From Citrobacter tructae (lineage in GTDB: Bacteria; Pseudomonadota; Gammaproteobacteria; Enterobacterales; Enterobacteriaceae), in assembly GCF_004684345.1 (NCBI RefSeq), contig NZ_CP038469.1, positions 3,968,001-4,032,000 of the forward strand: a stretch of 64,000 nt of DNA, in the 5' to 3' direction. The translations under genes were made by a program, and so were the position numbers. The notes under the pieces are model-generated. The model ran no database searches, was not told the DNA's origin, and saw only the letters and a list, made by a program, of their open reading frames with translations. Shown here in pieces: positions 40,161 through 49,215 of the stretch (within the stretch, counting starts at the first letter, position 1; the number at the start of each line of letters is the position of its first letter).

Positions 40161-41513
40161 ATGGGAACAGTAAGCTCAGGCTCTGCTCATAAAATGGGAG
40201 TCATTGCCCTGACATTAGTGACAGCATCAAATATGATGGGGTCAGGTGTATTTATGTTGCCAACTAACCTTGCAGGCATAGGCTCGATCTCAATATGGGG
40301 ATGGGTATTTACCATCATCGGTGTTATTGCACTGGCACTAGTCTTCGCTAAAACCAGTTTAATTACTCCTCGTACCGGCGGTATTGTTGCTTATGCGAGT
40401 GACGCATTTGGGCCATTTATTGGATTCCAGACGACGATGTGTTATTGGATTAGCGCATGGGTAGGTAACGTTGCATTATTGGTGGCCGGAGTCGGGTATC
40501 TTAGTTTCTTTTTTCCAGAACTTAAAAACCCAACATACGGCTGTATTGCTGCAATAATAATTTTGTGGGCGTTTGTTTTCCTAGCCAGCTTTGGTGCTAA
40601 AGTTGCAGGGCGGGCTCAATCCTTTACCGCAACCTGTGGGTTGCTTGTTATATTAGGTGTAGGATTCATTGGTTGGTTTTGGTTTAATCCGGCGCTTTAC
40701 ACTGAAGTTTATAACGCGACCGGGAATAGTGATTCATCGGCAATTATTTCTGCGGCATCGATTGCTCTGTGGGGTTTTCTCGGAATTGAATCTGCTGTAG
40801 TTTCCACCGGCCAGGTTGAAGATCCAGAACGTACAGTTCCTCGCGCTACGGTTATGGGCTTACTAATCGCTTCCGTATGTTATGTCGGTAGCTGCACCGT
40901 TATTATGGGGCTTGTTCCACATAATGTTTTGGTGGATTCCGCCGCGCCTTTCGCTGATGCTGCACGTTATATGTTTGGTAATATGGCGGGGAATATTGCT
41001 TCCGCACTGAGTATCATTGCCTGCTTTGGCTCAATTTCTGGCTGGCTGATCTTGCAATCAGAAGGCCCACGCGCAGGCGCTCAACAGGGGCTTTTCCCTA
41101 AATTTTTTGAAGAAACAAACAAGCAAGACGTGCCGATGAAAAGCCTCATCTTTACTGGTGTACTGATGAGTATTGTCTTGCTGCTGACCGCATCACCGAA
41201 CCTAGCTAAACAATTCCAGGCAGTAATCTTGATGTCGGTTTTTGCTTCACTTTTGCCATATATGTATGCTCTGATTTCTCTTCCAATTATTCTTGTTTCA
41301 AAGAAAGCCAATCGTGGTAGTTCCTTTATGTTTTACTGCACATTGGTGGTTATTGGCATGATTTATTGTATTTTCGCTCTACTTGGTTCAGGTAGCGACT
41401 CCATTTTCTGGGGTATCCTGATGATGATGGTAACTATTCCATTGTTTTCCTTCGTTGCTGCAGGTCGTAGTAAGAAAGGTCAGGATATTCTTTATTTAGA
41501 TAAACGCATTTAA
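40161..41513 (+). CDS. hdcT1: APC-family amino acid/amine exchanger, probable histidine/histamine antiporter
   Basis: 450 residues, twelve hydrophobic segments, APC superfamily close to the PotE/CadB/arginine-agmatine group. N-terminal ASNMMGSGVFMLPTNLA carries the helix-1 GSG substrate motif; LWGFLGIESA is the helix-6 motif with the unwound glycine-containing segment. Gene order exchanger-hdc-exchanger matches histamine clusters known from Morganella, Raoultella and Photobacterium, so it likely swaps external histidine for histamine. AGGGA precedes the ATG. AT-rich against its neighbours. Substrate inferred from context. Confidence 0.85.
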   Translation: MGTVSSGSAHKMGVIALTLVTASNMMGSGVFMLPTNLAGIGSISIWGWVFTIIGVIALALVFAKTSLITPRTGGIVAYASDAFGPFIGFQTTMCYWISAWVGNVALLVAGVGYLSFFFPELKNPTYGCIAAIIILWAFVFLASFGAKVAGRAQSFTATCGLLVILGVGFIGWFWFNPALYTEVYNATGNSDSSAIISAASIALWGFLGIESAVVSTGQVEDPERTVPRATVMGLLIASVCYVGSCTVIMGLVPHNVLVDSAAPFADAARYMFGNMAGNIASALSIIACFGSISGWLILQSEGPRAGAQQGLFPKFFEETNKQDVPMKSLIFTGVLMSIVLLLTASPNLAKQFQAVILMSVFASLLPYMYALISLPIILVSKKANRGSSFMFYCTLVVIGMIYCIFALLGSGSDSIFWGILMMMVTIPLFSFVAAGRSKKGQDILYLDKRI

Positions 41514-41543
41514 GCGCGCTCGATTTACATATAGGAGTTTGAC

Positions 41544-42680
41544 ATGACATTATCTATTGTCGATCAAAATAAGCTCGATGCTTTTTGGTCATATTGTGTA
41601 AGAAATCAGTACTTCAATATTGGGTATCCTGAATCAGCTGACTTTGATTATAGTATTCTGGAACGTTTCATGCGTTTTTCGATCAATAATTGTGGTGACT
41701 GGGGGGAGTATTGTAACTATTTATTGAACTCTTTTGATTTCGAGAAAGAGGTAATGGAATATTTTGCGGGAATTTTCAAAATTCCATTTGAAGAAAGTTG
41801 GGGGTATGTGACCAATGGTGGTACCGAAGGTAATATGTTTGGCTGTTATCTGGGACGTGAACTATTCCCTGACGGTACACTTTATTACTCAAAAGATACT
41901 CATTATTCTGTGGCGAAAATTGTTAAGTTGCTACGTATTAAATCAAGTCTGGTGGAATCACAACCGAATGGTGAGATGGATTATGAGGATCTGATTAATA
42001 AAATTACACGCGATGGCGAAGACCATCCGATTATTTTTGCAAATATCGGCACAACTGTTCGCGGTGCCATTGATGATATTGCTGAGATCCAACAAAGAAT
42101 TAGCCATCTAGGTATCAAACGTGATGATTATTATCTACATGCTGATGCTGCGTTGAGCGGGATGATTTTACCATTCGTAAATGATCCGCAACCATTTAAC
42201 TTTGCTGATGGTATCGATTCTATTGGTGTTTCCGGACATAAAATGATTGGCTCACCCATTCCTTGTGGCATCGTTGTGGCTAAAAAAAGAAATGTTGACC
42301 GGATATCAGTCGAAATTGATTACATCTCTGCACATGATAAAACCATATCCGGTTCTCGTAACGGTCATACACCTCTAATGATGTGGGAGGCCATTCGTAG
42401 CCATTCCTGGAGCGACTGGCAGCGCCGCATTGAACGTAGTCTGAATATGGCGCAATACGCTGTCGATCGATTCCAGGCCGCTGGTATTGGCGCCTGGCGT
42501 AACAAAAACTCTATTACTGTGGTTTTTCCTTGTCCGTCAGAACCTGTCTGGAAGAAACATTGCCTGGCTACATCCGGTGATGTCGCTCATTTGATCACCA
42601 CGGCGCACCACCTTGATTCGAGCAAGGTTGATGAACTGATTGACGATGTGATCGCCGACCTAAACCAACAGGCGGCGTGA
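41544..42680 (+). CDS. hdc: Pyridoxal-phosphate histidine decarboxylase Hdc
   Basis: Cytoplasmic enzyme making histamine and CO2 from histidine. 378 residues, the exact length of the Morganella/Raoultella enzyme, whose sequence it follows closely (start [20 protein letters not shown]). PLP Lys233 is in SGHKMIGSP, ring-stacking His120 in KDTHYS, and PLP-nitrogen Asp in LHADAALSG (about 198-206). Group II decarboxylase fold. AGGAG lies eight bases before the ATG. Consumption of a proton per turnover suggests a role in acid tolerance together with the exchangers. Confidence 0.95.
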   Translation: MTLSIVDQNKLDAFWSYCVRNQYFNIGYPESADFDYSILERFMRFSINNCGDWGEYCNYLLNSFDFEKEVMEYFAGIFKIPFEESWGYVTNGGTEGNMFGCYLGRELFPDGTLYYSKDTHYSVAKIVKLLRIKSSLVESQPNGEMDYEDLINKITRDGEDHPIIFANIGTTVRGAIDDIAEIQQRISHLGIKRDDYYLHADAALSGMILPFVNDPQPFNFADGIDSIGVSGHKMIGSPIPCGIVVAKKRNVDRISVEIDYISAHDKTISGSRNGHTPLMMWEAIRSHSWSDWQRRIERSLNMAQYAVDRFQAAGIGAWRNKNSITVVFPCPSEPVWKKHCLATSGDVAHLITTAHHLDSSKVDELIDDVIADLNQQAA

Positions 42681-42685
42681 AGAAA

Positions 42686-42754
42686 GGGCAGTGATAATCA
42701 TCACTGCCCCAGGAACGGCGCAACCGGTGCCGACACCAATCATTATCGGTTGCG
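42686..42754 (+). other. Two hairpins between hdc and hdcT2
   Basis: First stem: GGGCAGTGAT (42686-42695) with ATCACTGCCC (42700-42709), perfect 10 bp, four-base loop, no T run. Second: CGCAACCG (42719-42726) with CGGTTGCG (42747-42754), 20-base loop. They could stabilise the hdc message or reduce transcription into hdcT2. Confidence 0.6.
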
Positions 42755-42890
42755 TCTAACAGACTCTGTTTTCAGGAGTCGTCACTGAGATTACCGTTTT
42801 ACCTATGAGTTGTAACGACAAACTTATGCCCGGAGAGTTCACGGAAAAAGTGCCGTTGATCTCACCATGCTCGATTAAATGAGGACTGGT

Positions 42891-44273
42891 ATGGATAAAT
42901 GCTGCGCGAAAACAAACCAGATGGGCCTGCTCGCTCTGACCATAATGACGGCATCTAATATGATGGGTAGTGGTGTGTTTATGCTACCAGCCACACTTGC
43001 GAGAATTGGTTCTATCTCAGTTTGGGGATGGGGACTGGCATTTATAGCGATTGCCGCCCTTGCGCTCATCTTTTCGAAAATGAGCGAGTTGTTTCCGCGT
43101 AACGGTGGCATCATCGCCAGCATTACTGCCAGTTTTGGCCCCTTTATCGGCCTGCAAATGACATTGTTCTACTGGTTGTCAACATGGATTGGCAATTGCG
43201 CGCTGCTGTTAGCCGGTGTGGGGTATCTCTCATTCTTCTTTCCTACGTTATACAACCCAATTTATGGCACCACTGCCTGTATCGTATTGCTGTGGTGTTC
43301 TGTTCTATGGGGATTACGCGGGGCAAAACTGGTCGGTTATGTGCAAATGTTCACGGGTGGCTGCATGGTGCTGGTGATCCTAAGCGTCGGCGTGCTGGGA
43401 TGGGGATATTTTGACGTTGCTCGCTATCAGGCTGCCTGGAACATCAGTGGAGTTAGCGACTATCAGGCAATTATTAATGCAGCAACTATCTCTTTGTGGG
43501 GATTCCTCGGGATTGAATCTGCCTCCGTTTCGTTCAGCCAAGTGAAAAACCCTCGTCGTACTATCCCCATTGCGACCCTATTAGGGCTGGGGATCGCAGG
43601 GTTATGCTACGCCAGCTCAACCAATGTCATGATGGGTTTACTTCCTCATGATGTACTTATGAACTCTTCTTCACCTTTTGCCGACAGCGCGAAATCAATG
43701 TGGGGGACGGCGGCTGGATCGCTTATCTCTGCCATGGTTGTTATCGCCTGCCTTGGGGCAATGCCTGGCTGGCAAATCCTACAAACAGAAGTGCCTAGGG
43801 CGGCGGCAGAAGATGGTTTGCTCCCCTCTTTTTTTGCACGCACCAACCGCCATGGTGTTCCCTGGCTAGGACTGATTTTTACAGCATCTCTAATGACCGC
43901 ACTGCTGCTGTTAACGTTGTCTCCGAATCTGCAAAGTCAGTTCCATTGCGTAATTACATTGGCTATTTCCGCCAGCTTACTCCCCTACGCATTTGCTGCG
44001 GTATCTCTGCCAGTCATGATGATTATGAATCGGCAGGGAAGTAATCTCAGCTTCTGGGCTTATTGCTGCCTTAGCCTGGTTGCATTGAGCTTTATAGCGC
44101 TGGCGTTGATGACAGAAAGCGCCCCTACCGTGGTATGGGGGATAATTTTACAGATACTCACCATCCCTCTTTACCTTTTGTATGTTGCCCGGCGCCATCG
44201 CCAGAAAATTGACGTTCCGCAGTGCAATTTGACTGAACAATCTTTTTCTATATTAAGCAAGGAGTTGTCATGA
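42891..44273 (+). CDS. hdcT2: Second APC-family exchanger of the hdc cluster
   Basis: 460 residues; paralogue of hdcT1 with the same helix-1 (ASNMMGSGVFMLPATLA) and helix-6 (LWGFLGIESASVSF) motifs, but a different basic C-terminal tail (VARRHRQKIDVPQC). An ATG four codons upstream is in frame; 42891 was chosen because TGAGGA is then correctly spaced. Its stop overlaps the start of the histidyl-tRNA synthetase gene (ATGA), so the two are translationally coupled. Function as a second histidine/histamine carrier is inferred. Confidence 0.83.
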   Translation: MDKCCAKTNQMGLLALTIMTASNMMGSGVFMLPATLARIGSISVWGWGLAFIAIAALALIFSKMSELFPRNGGIIASITASFGPFIGLQMTLFYWLSTWIGNCALLLAGVGYLSFFFPTLYNPIYGTTACIVLLWCSVLWGLRGAKLVGYVQMFTGGCMVLVILSVGVLGWGYFDVARYQAAWNISGVSDYQAIINAATISLWGFLGIESASVSFSQVKNPRRTIPIATLLGLGIAGLCYASSTNVMMGLLPHDVLMNSSSPFADSAKSMWGTAAGSLISAMVVIACLGAMPGWQILQTEVPRAAAEDGLLPSFFARTNRHGVPWLGLIFTASLMTALLLLTLSPNLQSQFHCVITLAISASLLPYAFAAVSLPVMMIMNRQGSNLSFWAYCCLSLVALSFIALALMTESAPTVVWGIILQILTIPLYLLYVARRHRQKIDVPQCNLTEQSFSILSKELS

Positions 44274-45538
44274 ACAAAATCCAGGCTATACGAGGTATGC
44301 GTGATGTGCTACCTGATGAAACACCTATGTGGCAGTGGCTGGAGCGCAAATTTCATCAAATGGCGTTTCGCTATGGATATCAGGAAATGCGCCTGCCGCT
44401 CCTTGAACCCGTAGCGCTCTTTGAACGTGCTGTGGGTGAAGCGACTGATATCGTCTCAAAAGAGATGTACGATTTTACCGATAAAAGTGGCGAGCATATT
44501 ACTTTGCGTCCGGAAGGCACCAGCGGATGCATGCGCGCGGTGTTGGAAAATAATATGTGTTACAACAAGTCGCAGCGGTTGTGGTATCAGGGGCCGATGT
44601 TTCGATACGAGCGCCCGCAAAAAGGACGGCTGCGCCAGTTCACTCAGTTTGGGGTCGAGGCTTTCGGGATGTCCGGTGCTGATGTTGATGCCGAACTAAT
44701 TTTTATGGTGCGGGATCTGTTTGATGATTTAGGGGTCTCACCAAACGTCCGTTTGGAAATCAACTCATTAGGTACCCCGGAAGAACGCCTGGCACACCGT
44801 CGGGAATTGGTGAGCTGGTTTACTCAACACAAAGATCTGTTGGACGAAGACAGTATCAAACGCCTGACTGTAAACCCTCTGCGTATTCTTGACAGTAAAA
44901 ACCCTGAAATGCAGGAAATGATCGAGCGAGCGCCACGTTTGCTGGACTTTCTGGAAGAAGAGTCACAACAGCATTTCAATACGCTGCGTACTCTGCTCGA
45001 CAACGCCGGTATCGCCTATTGCATTAATCCACGCCTGGTACGCGGGCTTGATTACTATTCGCGTACGGTCTTTGAGTGGATTACTGATGATTTAGGAGCT
45101 CAGGGGACGGTATGTGGTGGTGGGCGTTATGATGGTCTGGCAGAGTTATTCAGCGGTAAAAAATTACCTGCCTGTGGCTTTGCTATTGGCATCGAACGGT
45201 TATTGCTTCTGTTGCAGACCGTTTACGATAGCCAGAATCCCCAATGGCTATCCCACCCTGATGTGGTGATTACCAGTGAAGTGGAAGACGGCGGAATACA
45301 GGTGCAGGTATTGGCCTGTGCGCTGCGTCGTGACTTACCTAGGTTACGTGTCTTGACCGATTGCAGTGGTACAAAATTGAAACGACAGCATCAAAATGCC
45401 CTTAAGAGTGGCTGCCGTTTTATTTTGACTATTAATGCTGATGAACAAATTCGTCTTTGGGATTTACATAATAATCAGCAAATTCCACTCACGATTCAAG
45501 ATATTACATTACGGCTCGCCGAGTTGAATCAGAAATAA
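44270..45538 (+). CDS. Second histidyl-tRNA synthetase (HisRS paralogue) in the hdc cluster
   Basis: 422 residues, full class II histidyl-tRNA synthetase. Start IQAIRGMRDVLPDE; motif 1 YQEMRLPLLEP; LRPEGTSGC; motif 2 MFRYERPQKGRLRQF; histidine motifs LVRGLDYYSRTVFEW and CGGGRYDGLAE; motif 3 ACGFAIGIERL with its arginine; C-terminal anticodon-binding domain. All catalytic residues appear present, so an active enzyme is likely. The housekeeping hisS belongs next to ispG and is expected elsewhere. It may keep tRNA-His charged while Hdc drains histidine, much as lysU accompanies cadBA. Known hdc clusters also carry such a gene. Confidence 0.92.
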   Translation: MNKIQAIRGMRDVLPDETPMWQWLERKFHQMAFRYGYQEMRLPLLEPVALFERAVGEATDIVSKEMYDFTDKSGEHITLRPEGTSGCMRAVLENNMCYNKSQRLWYQGPMFRYERPQKGRLRQFTQFGVEAFGMSGADVDAELIFMVRDLFDDLGVSPNVRLEINSLGTPEERLAHRRELVSWFTQHKDLLDEDSIKRLTVNPLRILDSKNPEMQEMIERAPRLLDFLEEESQQHFNTLRTLLDNAGIAYCINPRLVRGLDYYSRTVFEWITDDLGAQGTVCGGGRYDGLAELFSGKKLPACGFAIGIERLLLLLQTVYDSQNPQWLSHPDVVITSEVEDGGIQVQVLACALRRDLPRLRVLTDCSGTKLKRQHQNALKSGCRFILTINADEQIRLWDLHNNQQIPLTIQDITLRLAELNQK

Positions 45539-45690
45539 ATAAATTGGGCTATCAAAGAGGCTTCTTGTTGTCTTTTGGTAGCTCCTGTAGGATCGTTATT
45601 AAAATTCTAATACGGTTACACAATCAGTTTCTGTACTAATAAATAATAGCACTATTTGTCTAACTTAAAAATTATTAATATATTATCCCT

Positions 45691-47529
45691 ATGCCACGAA
45701 AAAATCGGCTTTTTATTGAAGGAATCCCTCACCTCGTACAATTGTGCGGACATAACGATGAAACTATTTTTAAAGGTGAAGATGATTACCAACATTTTTA
45801 TCAATGTATTGATAAGGCATTGGGTATCTATGCGATAAAGCTACATGCCTATTCACTTTCATCAAGAAGGGTTTTTCTGTTTTTGTCAGCCCCTGATAAA
45901 GAATGCCTTGGGCGTTTTATGCAATTTATTGCCAAAGGATATACTCATTATTTCAATCACTGCCACCAACGACACGGTACGCTTTGGGATAGTCGATACA
46001 ATTGCTGCCCTGTTGAACCCAATGCTTATTTTTTACTGACAAAAAAATATGTTGAATGCCACTGTGTGGATGAAACATCTCACCATAGTTTCGCCGCTTC
46101 ACCTGAAGCGCGTATTACGCCACATGAGGAATACCTGCGTCTGGGAGAGAATGCGGGACAGCGTTCAAGTGTCTATCAGCGATTTTGCCTGGGGATGATT
46201 GTTCCGGCAGTGATAACCCGCATTGAATCGTCACTGGTGCAAAATTGCTTATTGGCAACGATCCACTATTCTCAGACGCTGGAAGAAAAGTATCAGCGAA
46301 ATCTGCGTCCACGAAAAAGTGGTCGCCCTCGTAAGCATTACCAGAATCCCACTGCAGATTGGGAGTGGCTCGAAAAAAAAGCGGAGTACTTGTTGCATCA
46401 GTACTGCTATAAGGAGATCCGTATGCCACTTCTTGAACGGCTTGAAGAAAACGCAACTAAATCTTTCTGTGGCGGAAGTCATGAGTTAATGCTCAATCAC
46501 CAGGCATTATTTCGGGGTGATGGAACTATGGGATGTCTGCGTCTTCTTTCGCAACATCAGAATTTACAAACAGGTACCCGATTATGGTATCTAGGAGCTA
46601 TGTTCCGCCGTCAGAACCAACAAAATATCAGCCAGTTTCATCAATTAGGCGTGGAAGCTTTTGGCTATCCAGATATCGGAATCGAGATTGAACTCATCTC
46701 GTTACAGTATGAGTTTTTTAAATCGCTACAGCTGCTGCCATTTGTCGAACTCAAAATAAATACATTAGGTAGTTCGGATGAGTTTATGCAATTTCGCCGT
46801 CATCTGAAGCAATACTATCAACCGATGGCATCGTTACTTAATGGCAGGCAATTAGCCTGTCTGGAACACTATCCTGAGCGTTTATTGACTGATAACGATA
46901 ATCTTATGTTGCGATTGGCAGAAAAGGCACCGCAACTCAAAACGTGTATATCATCGAAATCTCACCAGCGTTTTACTCAGCTTTGCAACTCGCTTACCAC
47001 ACTGAATATCCCCTTTACCCACGACAAGAATCTTTTTCCCGTTAATGACTACAATGACCAGGTTTTCGAGTGGTACGCAGATCCATTGCACCATAATAAA
47101 TTACTCTGCCGAGGTGGGCGCTACGATAATAGTGCCAGTCGGTTAGTCGGGCATCCCGTTTCTGCATGCGGCTTCGCATTTATGCTGGAACCAATCATGC
47201 AGTTGTTAACCAGTACGAGGAAAAGCACTGATCATGGGAAGCATATCGACATTGTCATCATTCCCAGCCAAGAGCGAGCACGGGATGAGGCAGTATTATT
47301 AGGCCGCCGGCTCCGGCGTAGCTTCCCGCATTTGAGCATTCTCAACGATTGCTCCACGCTGCGTCTGACTACCCGGCAGAAGAACGCTCAGCGTCAGGGG
47401 GCTCGTTTTATTTTGCTGATGGATAGTAGCGACAATGATGTCACCTTTTGCGATGAAGAAAACCATTGCTGGGTACAAGTTCCTCTTCATGAAGTGACGG
47501 CACATTTGAGTCTGGCGTTGATGATGTAA
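45691..47529 (+). CDS. Fusion of a RAYT/Y1 transposase-like domain and a degenerate histidyl-tRNA synthetase
   Basis: 612 residues in one uninterrupted frame. Residues 1-215 follow REP-associated tyrosine transposases (Y1/TnpA_REP): MPRKNRLFIEGIPH start, LHAYSLSSRRVFLFL (51-65), TLWDSRYNCCPVE, KKYVECHC with the tyrosine (Tyr120), a helical tail and an AT-hook-like RPRKSGRPRK (206-215). The HUH residues are lost (usual NHVH is RRVF at 59-62). Residues about 218-612 follow HisRS: motif 1 as YKEIRMPLLER, motif 2 as MFRRQNQQNISQF (Glu lost, loop shortened), histidine motif LVRGLDYY reduced to LFPVNDYN, GGRYD kept, motif 3 as ACGFAFMLEPI (Arg lost), anticodon domain kept. So neither half should be catalytic in the usual way. 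No good ribosome site. Possibly a nucleic-acid-binding histidine or tRNA-His sensor. Function unknown. Confidence 0.85.
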   Translation: MPRKNRLFIEGIPHLVQLCGHNDETIFKGEDDYQHFYQCIDKALGIYAIKLHAYSLSSRRVFLFLSAPDKECLGRFMQFIAKGYTHYFNHCHQRHGTLWDSRYNCCPVEPNAYFLLTKKYVECHCVDETSHHSFAASPEARITPHEEYLRLGENAGQRSSVYQRFCLGMIVPAVITRIESSLVQNCLLATIHYSQTLEEKYQRNLRPRKSGRPRKHYQNPTADWEWLEKKAEYLLHQYCYKEIRMPLLERLEENATKSFCGGSHELMLNHQALFRGDGTMGCLRLLSQHQNLQTGTRLWYLGAMFRRQNQQNISQFHQLGVEAFGYPDIGIEIELISLQYEFFKSLQLLPFVELKINTLGSSDEFMQFRRHLKQYYQPMASLLNGRQLACLEHYPERLLTDNDNLMLRLAEKAPQLKTCISSKSHQRFTQLCNSLTTLNIPFTHDKNLFPVNDYNDQVFEWYADPLHHNKLLCRGGRYDNSASRLVGHPVSACGFAFMLEPIMQLLTSTRKSTDHGKHIDIVIIPSQERARDEAVLLGRRLRRSFPHLSILNDCSTLRLTTRQKNAQRQGARFILLMDSSDNDVTFCDEENHCWVQVPLHEVTAHLSLALMM

Positions 47530-48197
47530 CCTTGTTCTCGATGATGAGGATTGATATCAAAATAGCGTCTAATCAGACATCGAGTGGAAAAAATGCTCGT
47601 GCATATTTTCCACAAAGCTGTTCTTTGTTTTCCTCATATTAATGTGCAGATTTGGTTTTTTATAGGAAAATGCACTGTCATAAATTTCCAGTTTTGTGAC
47701 GACAAACACAAAACACTGTGCGATACGTTTTTCTTGAGAGTAAAAGAACGCAATCGATCGCCATCACAAAATTACTTGCTGATAAATCACCAAAAAACAG
47801 TGTTAATATAATGTTACGTATGATGATTTTTTGTATGTTTAAGTTTGATTATTAATAAATGCAATGTTTCTTTACAAACAAATAAGGCAAAATAATGTGA
47901 TGCATGGCGTTATTTAACCACAATAATAATTAAAATATAATTTTATTTGATAAGTTGCTCATTAAATTTAAGCATAATTCCGACCGATAATTATCCTGTA
48001 ATTGATTGAAATATAGCCTTTCACCAGTTTTTGAAATAGTCGTTAAAGGCTGCGTGTTATTGCCATAAATTTTTGTTATCCCCCCATCTTTTTTTGATTA
48101 AAGTCAGGTTAGAGTGAGATCGTGTTTTTCCATTTCATTGATAATTAACGATTTTATCGATTTATTATAATCTTATAAAATGTAGGTGAAGGGGATT
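47530..48197. other. Long AT-rich region between the fusion gene and tdcA
   Basis: About 670 bases without a gene I can support. A 75-codon frame at 47584-47811 has no recognisable family and no ribosome site. An 8-bp inverted repeat GTTTTGTG/CACAAAAC lies at 47691-47714, and CTCGATG/CATCGAG at 47537-47584 flanks 34 bases. I could not recognise tdcR, the E. coli activator gene at this place. Upstream tdc control sites for IHF and TdcA may be in 48120-48190. Confidence 0.5.
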
Positions 48198-48213
48198 TGT
48201 GAGTGGTAGCACA
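48198..48213 (+). promoter_or_regulatory. CRP site of the tdc promoter
   Basis: TGTGAGTGGTAGCACA matches TGTGA-N6-TCACA in nine of ten bases. Its centre lies about 42-43 bases before the start expected from a TACACT -10 at 48236-48241, the class II spacing described for E. coli tdc. Confidence 0.75.
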
Positions 48214-48276
48214 TATCCGTGAACGCTTAATTTGGTACACTTCCTGCCGTCAACAAAGTAATTAGAGCAGGCCGAT

Positions 48277-49215
48277 ATGAATACTTTTTCTCTCCCTAAA
48301 ACACAGCACTTAGTGGTCTTTCAGGAAGTCATTAGAAGTGGTTCTATCGGCTCGGCTGCAAAAGAATTAGGATTAACTCAACCCGCTGTCAGCAAAATCA
48401 TTAATGATGTTGAGGCTTATTTTGGCATTGAGTTAGTGGTACGTAAAAATACGGGTGTCACATTGACCCAGGCAGGTCAGGTGATGCTCTCATGGTCTGA
48501 ATCTATCACCCGCGAAATGAAAAATATGGTTGATGAGATGAATAGCATGACGAGCAACGCGGTTGTGGATGTGTCGTTTGGCTTCCCCTCACTGATCGCC
48601 TTCACCATCATGTCCGGCATGATTAAGAAGTTTAAAGAGGTGTTTCCGAAAGCACAGGTTTCGATGTATGAAGCTCAGCTCTCCTCTTTCTTGCCTGCGG
48701 TTCGTGACGGGCGTCTGGACTTCGCCATCGGCACGCTCAGTGATGAGATGAAACTGCACGACCTGCATGTGGAACCGCTGTTTGAGTCAGAGTTCATTCT
48801 GGTCGCCAGTAAGTCCCGAACACGCACCGGCATCACCTCGCTGAGCGCGTTGAAAAACGAACAGTGGGTGTTGCCACAAACGAATATGGGTTACTACAGC
48901 GAGCTTCTTACCACGTTACAAAATAATGGCATCAGCAGTGAAAACATCGTTAAAACAGACTCGGTCGTCACGATTTATAATCTTGTTCTCAATGCTGATT
49001 TCTTAACAGTAATTCCCTGCGATATGACCACACCATTTGGTTCAAACCAGTTTATTACTATCCCGGTAGAAGAGACCTTACCGGTTGCGCGTTATGCTGC
49101 CGTATGGTCTAAAAATTATCGAATAAAAAAAGCAGCATCTATTTTGGTGGAATTAGCCAAAGAATATTCATCATATAATTGTCAACGACGAAAGCAGTTA
49201 ATTGAAGTTGAGTAA
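48277..49215 (+). CDS. tdcA: LysR-family activator TdcA
   Basis: 312-residue LysR regulator that activates its own operon under anaerobic, sugar-poor conditions. Helix-turn-helix near the N terminus: QHLVVFQEVIRSGSIGSAA then LGLTQPAVSKIINDVEAYFG (about 10-51). The C-terminal effector domain starts VDVSFGFPS. A CRP site sits upstream. First gene of tdcABCDEFG, 98 bases before tdcB. Confidence 0.96.
   Translation: MNTFSLPKTQHLVVFQEVIRSGSIGSAAKELGLTQPAVSKIINDVEAYFGIELVVRKNTGVTLTQAGQVMLSWSESITREMKNMVDEMNSMTSNAVVDVSFGFPSLIAFTIMSGMIKKFKEVFPKAQVSMYEAQLSSFLPAVRDGRLDFAIGTLSDEMKLHDLHVEPLFESEFILVASKSRTRTGITSLSALKNEQWVLPQTNMGYYSELLTTLQNNGISSENIVKTDSVVTIYNLVLNADFLTVIPCDMTTPFGSNQFITIPVEETLPVARYAAVWSKNYRIKKAASILVELAKEYSSYNCQRRKQLIEVE

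Noticed and set aside
45546..45585. Terminator after the hdc-cluster histidyl-tRNA synthetase gene
   Set aside because: A weak 10-bp stem with two wobble pairs and no T run; not strong enough to list.
47584..47811. 75-codon frame as a tdcR gene
   Set aside because: No ribosome site, no recognisable similarity and AT-rich chance frames are common there. Left as unexplained.
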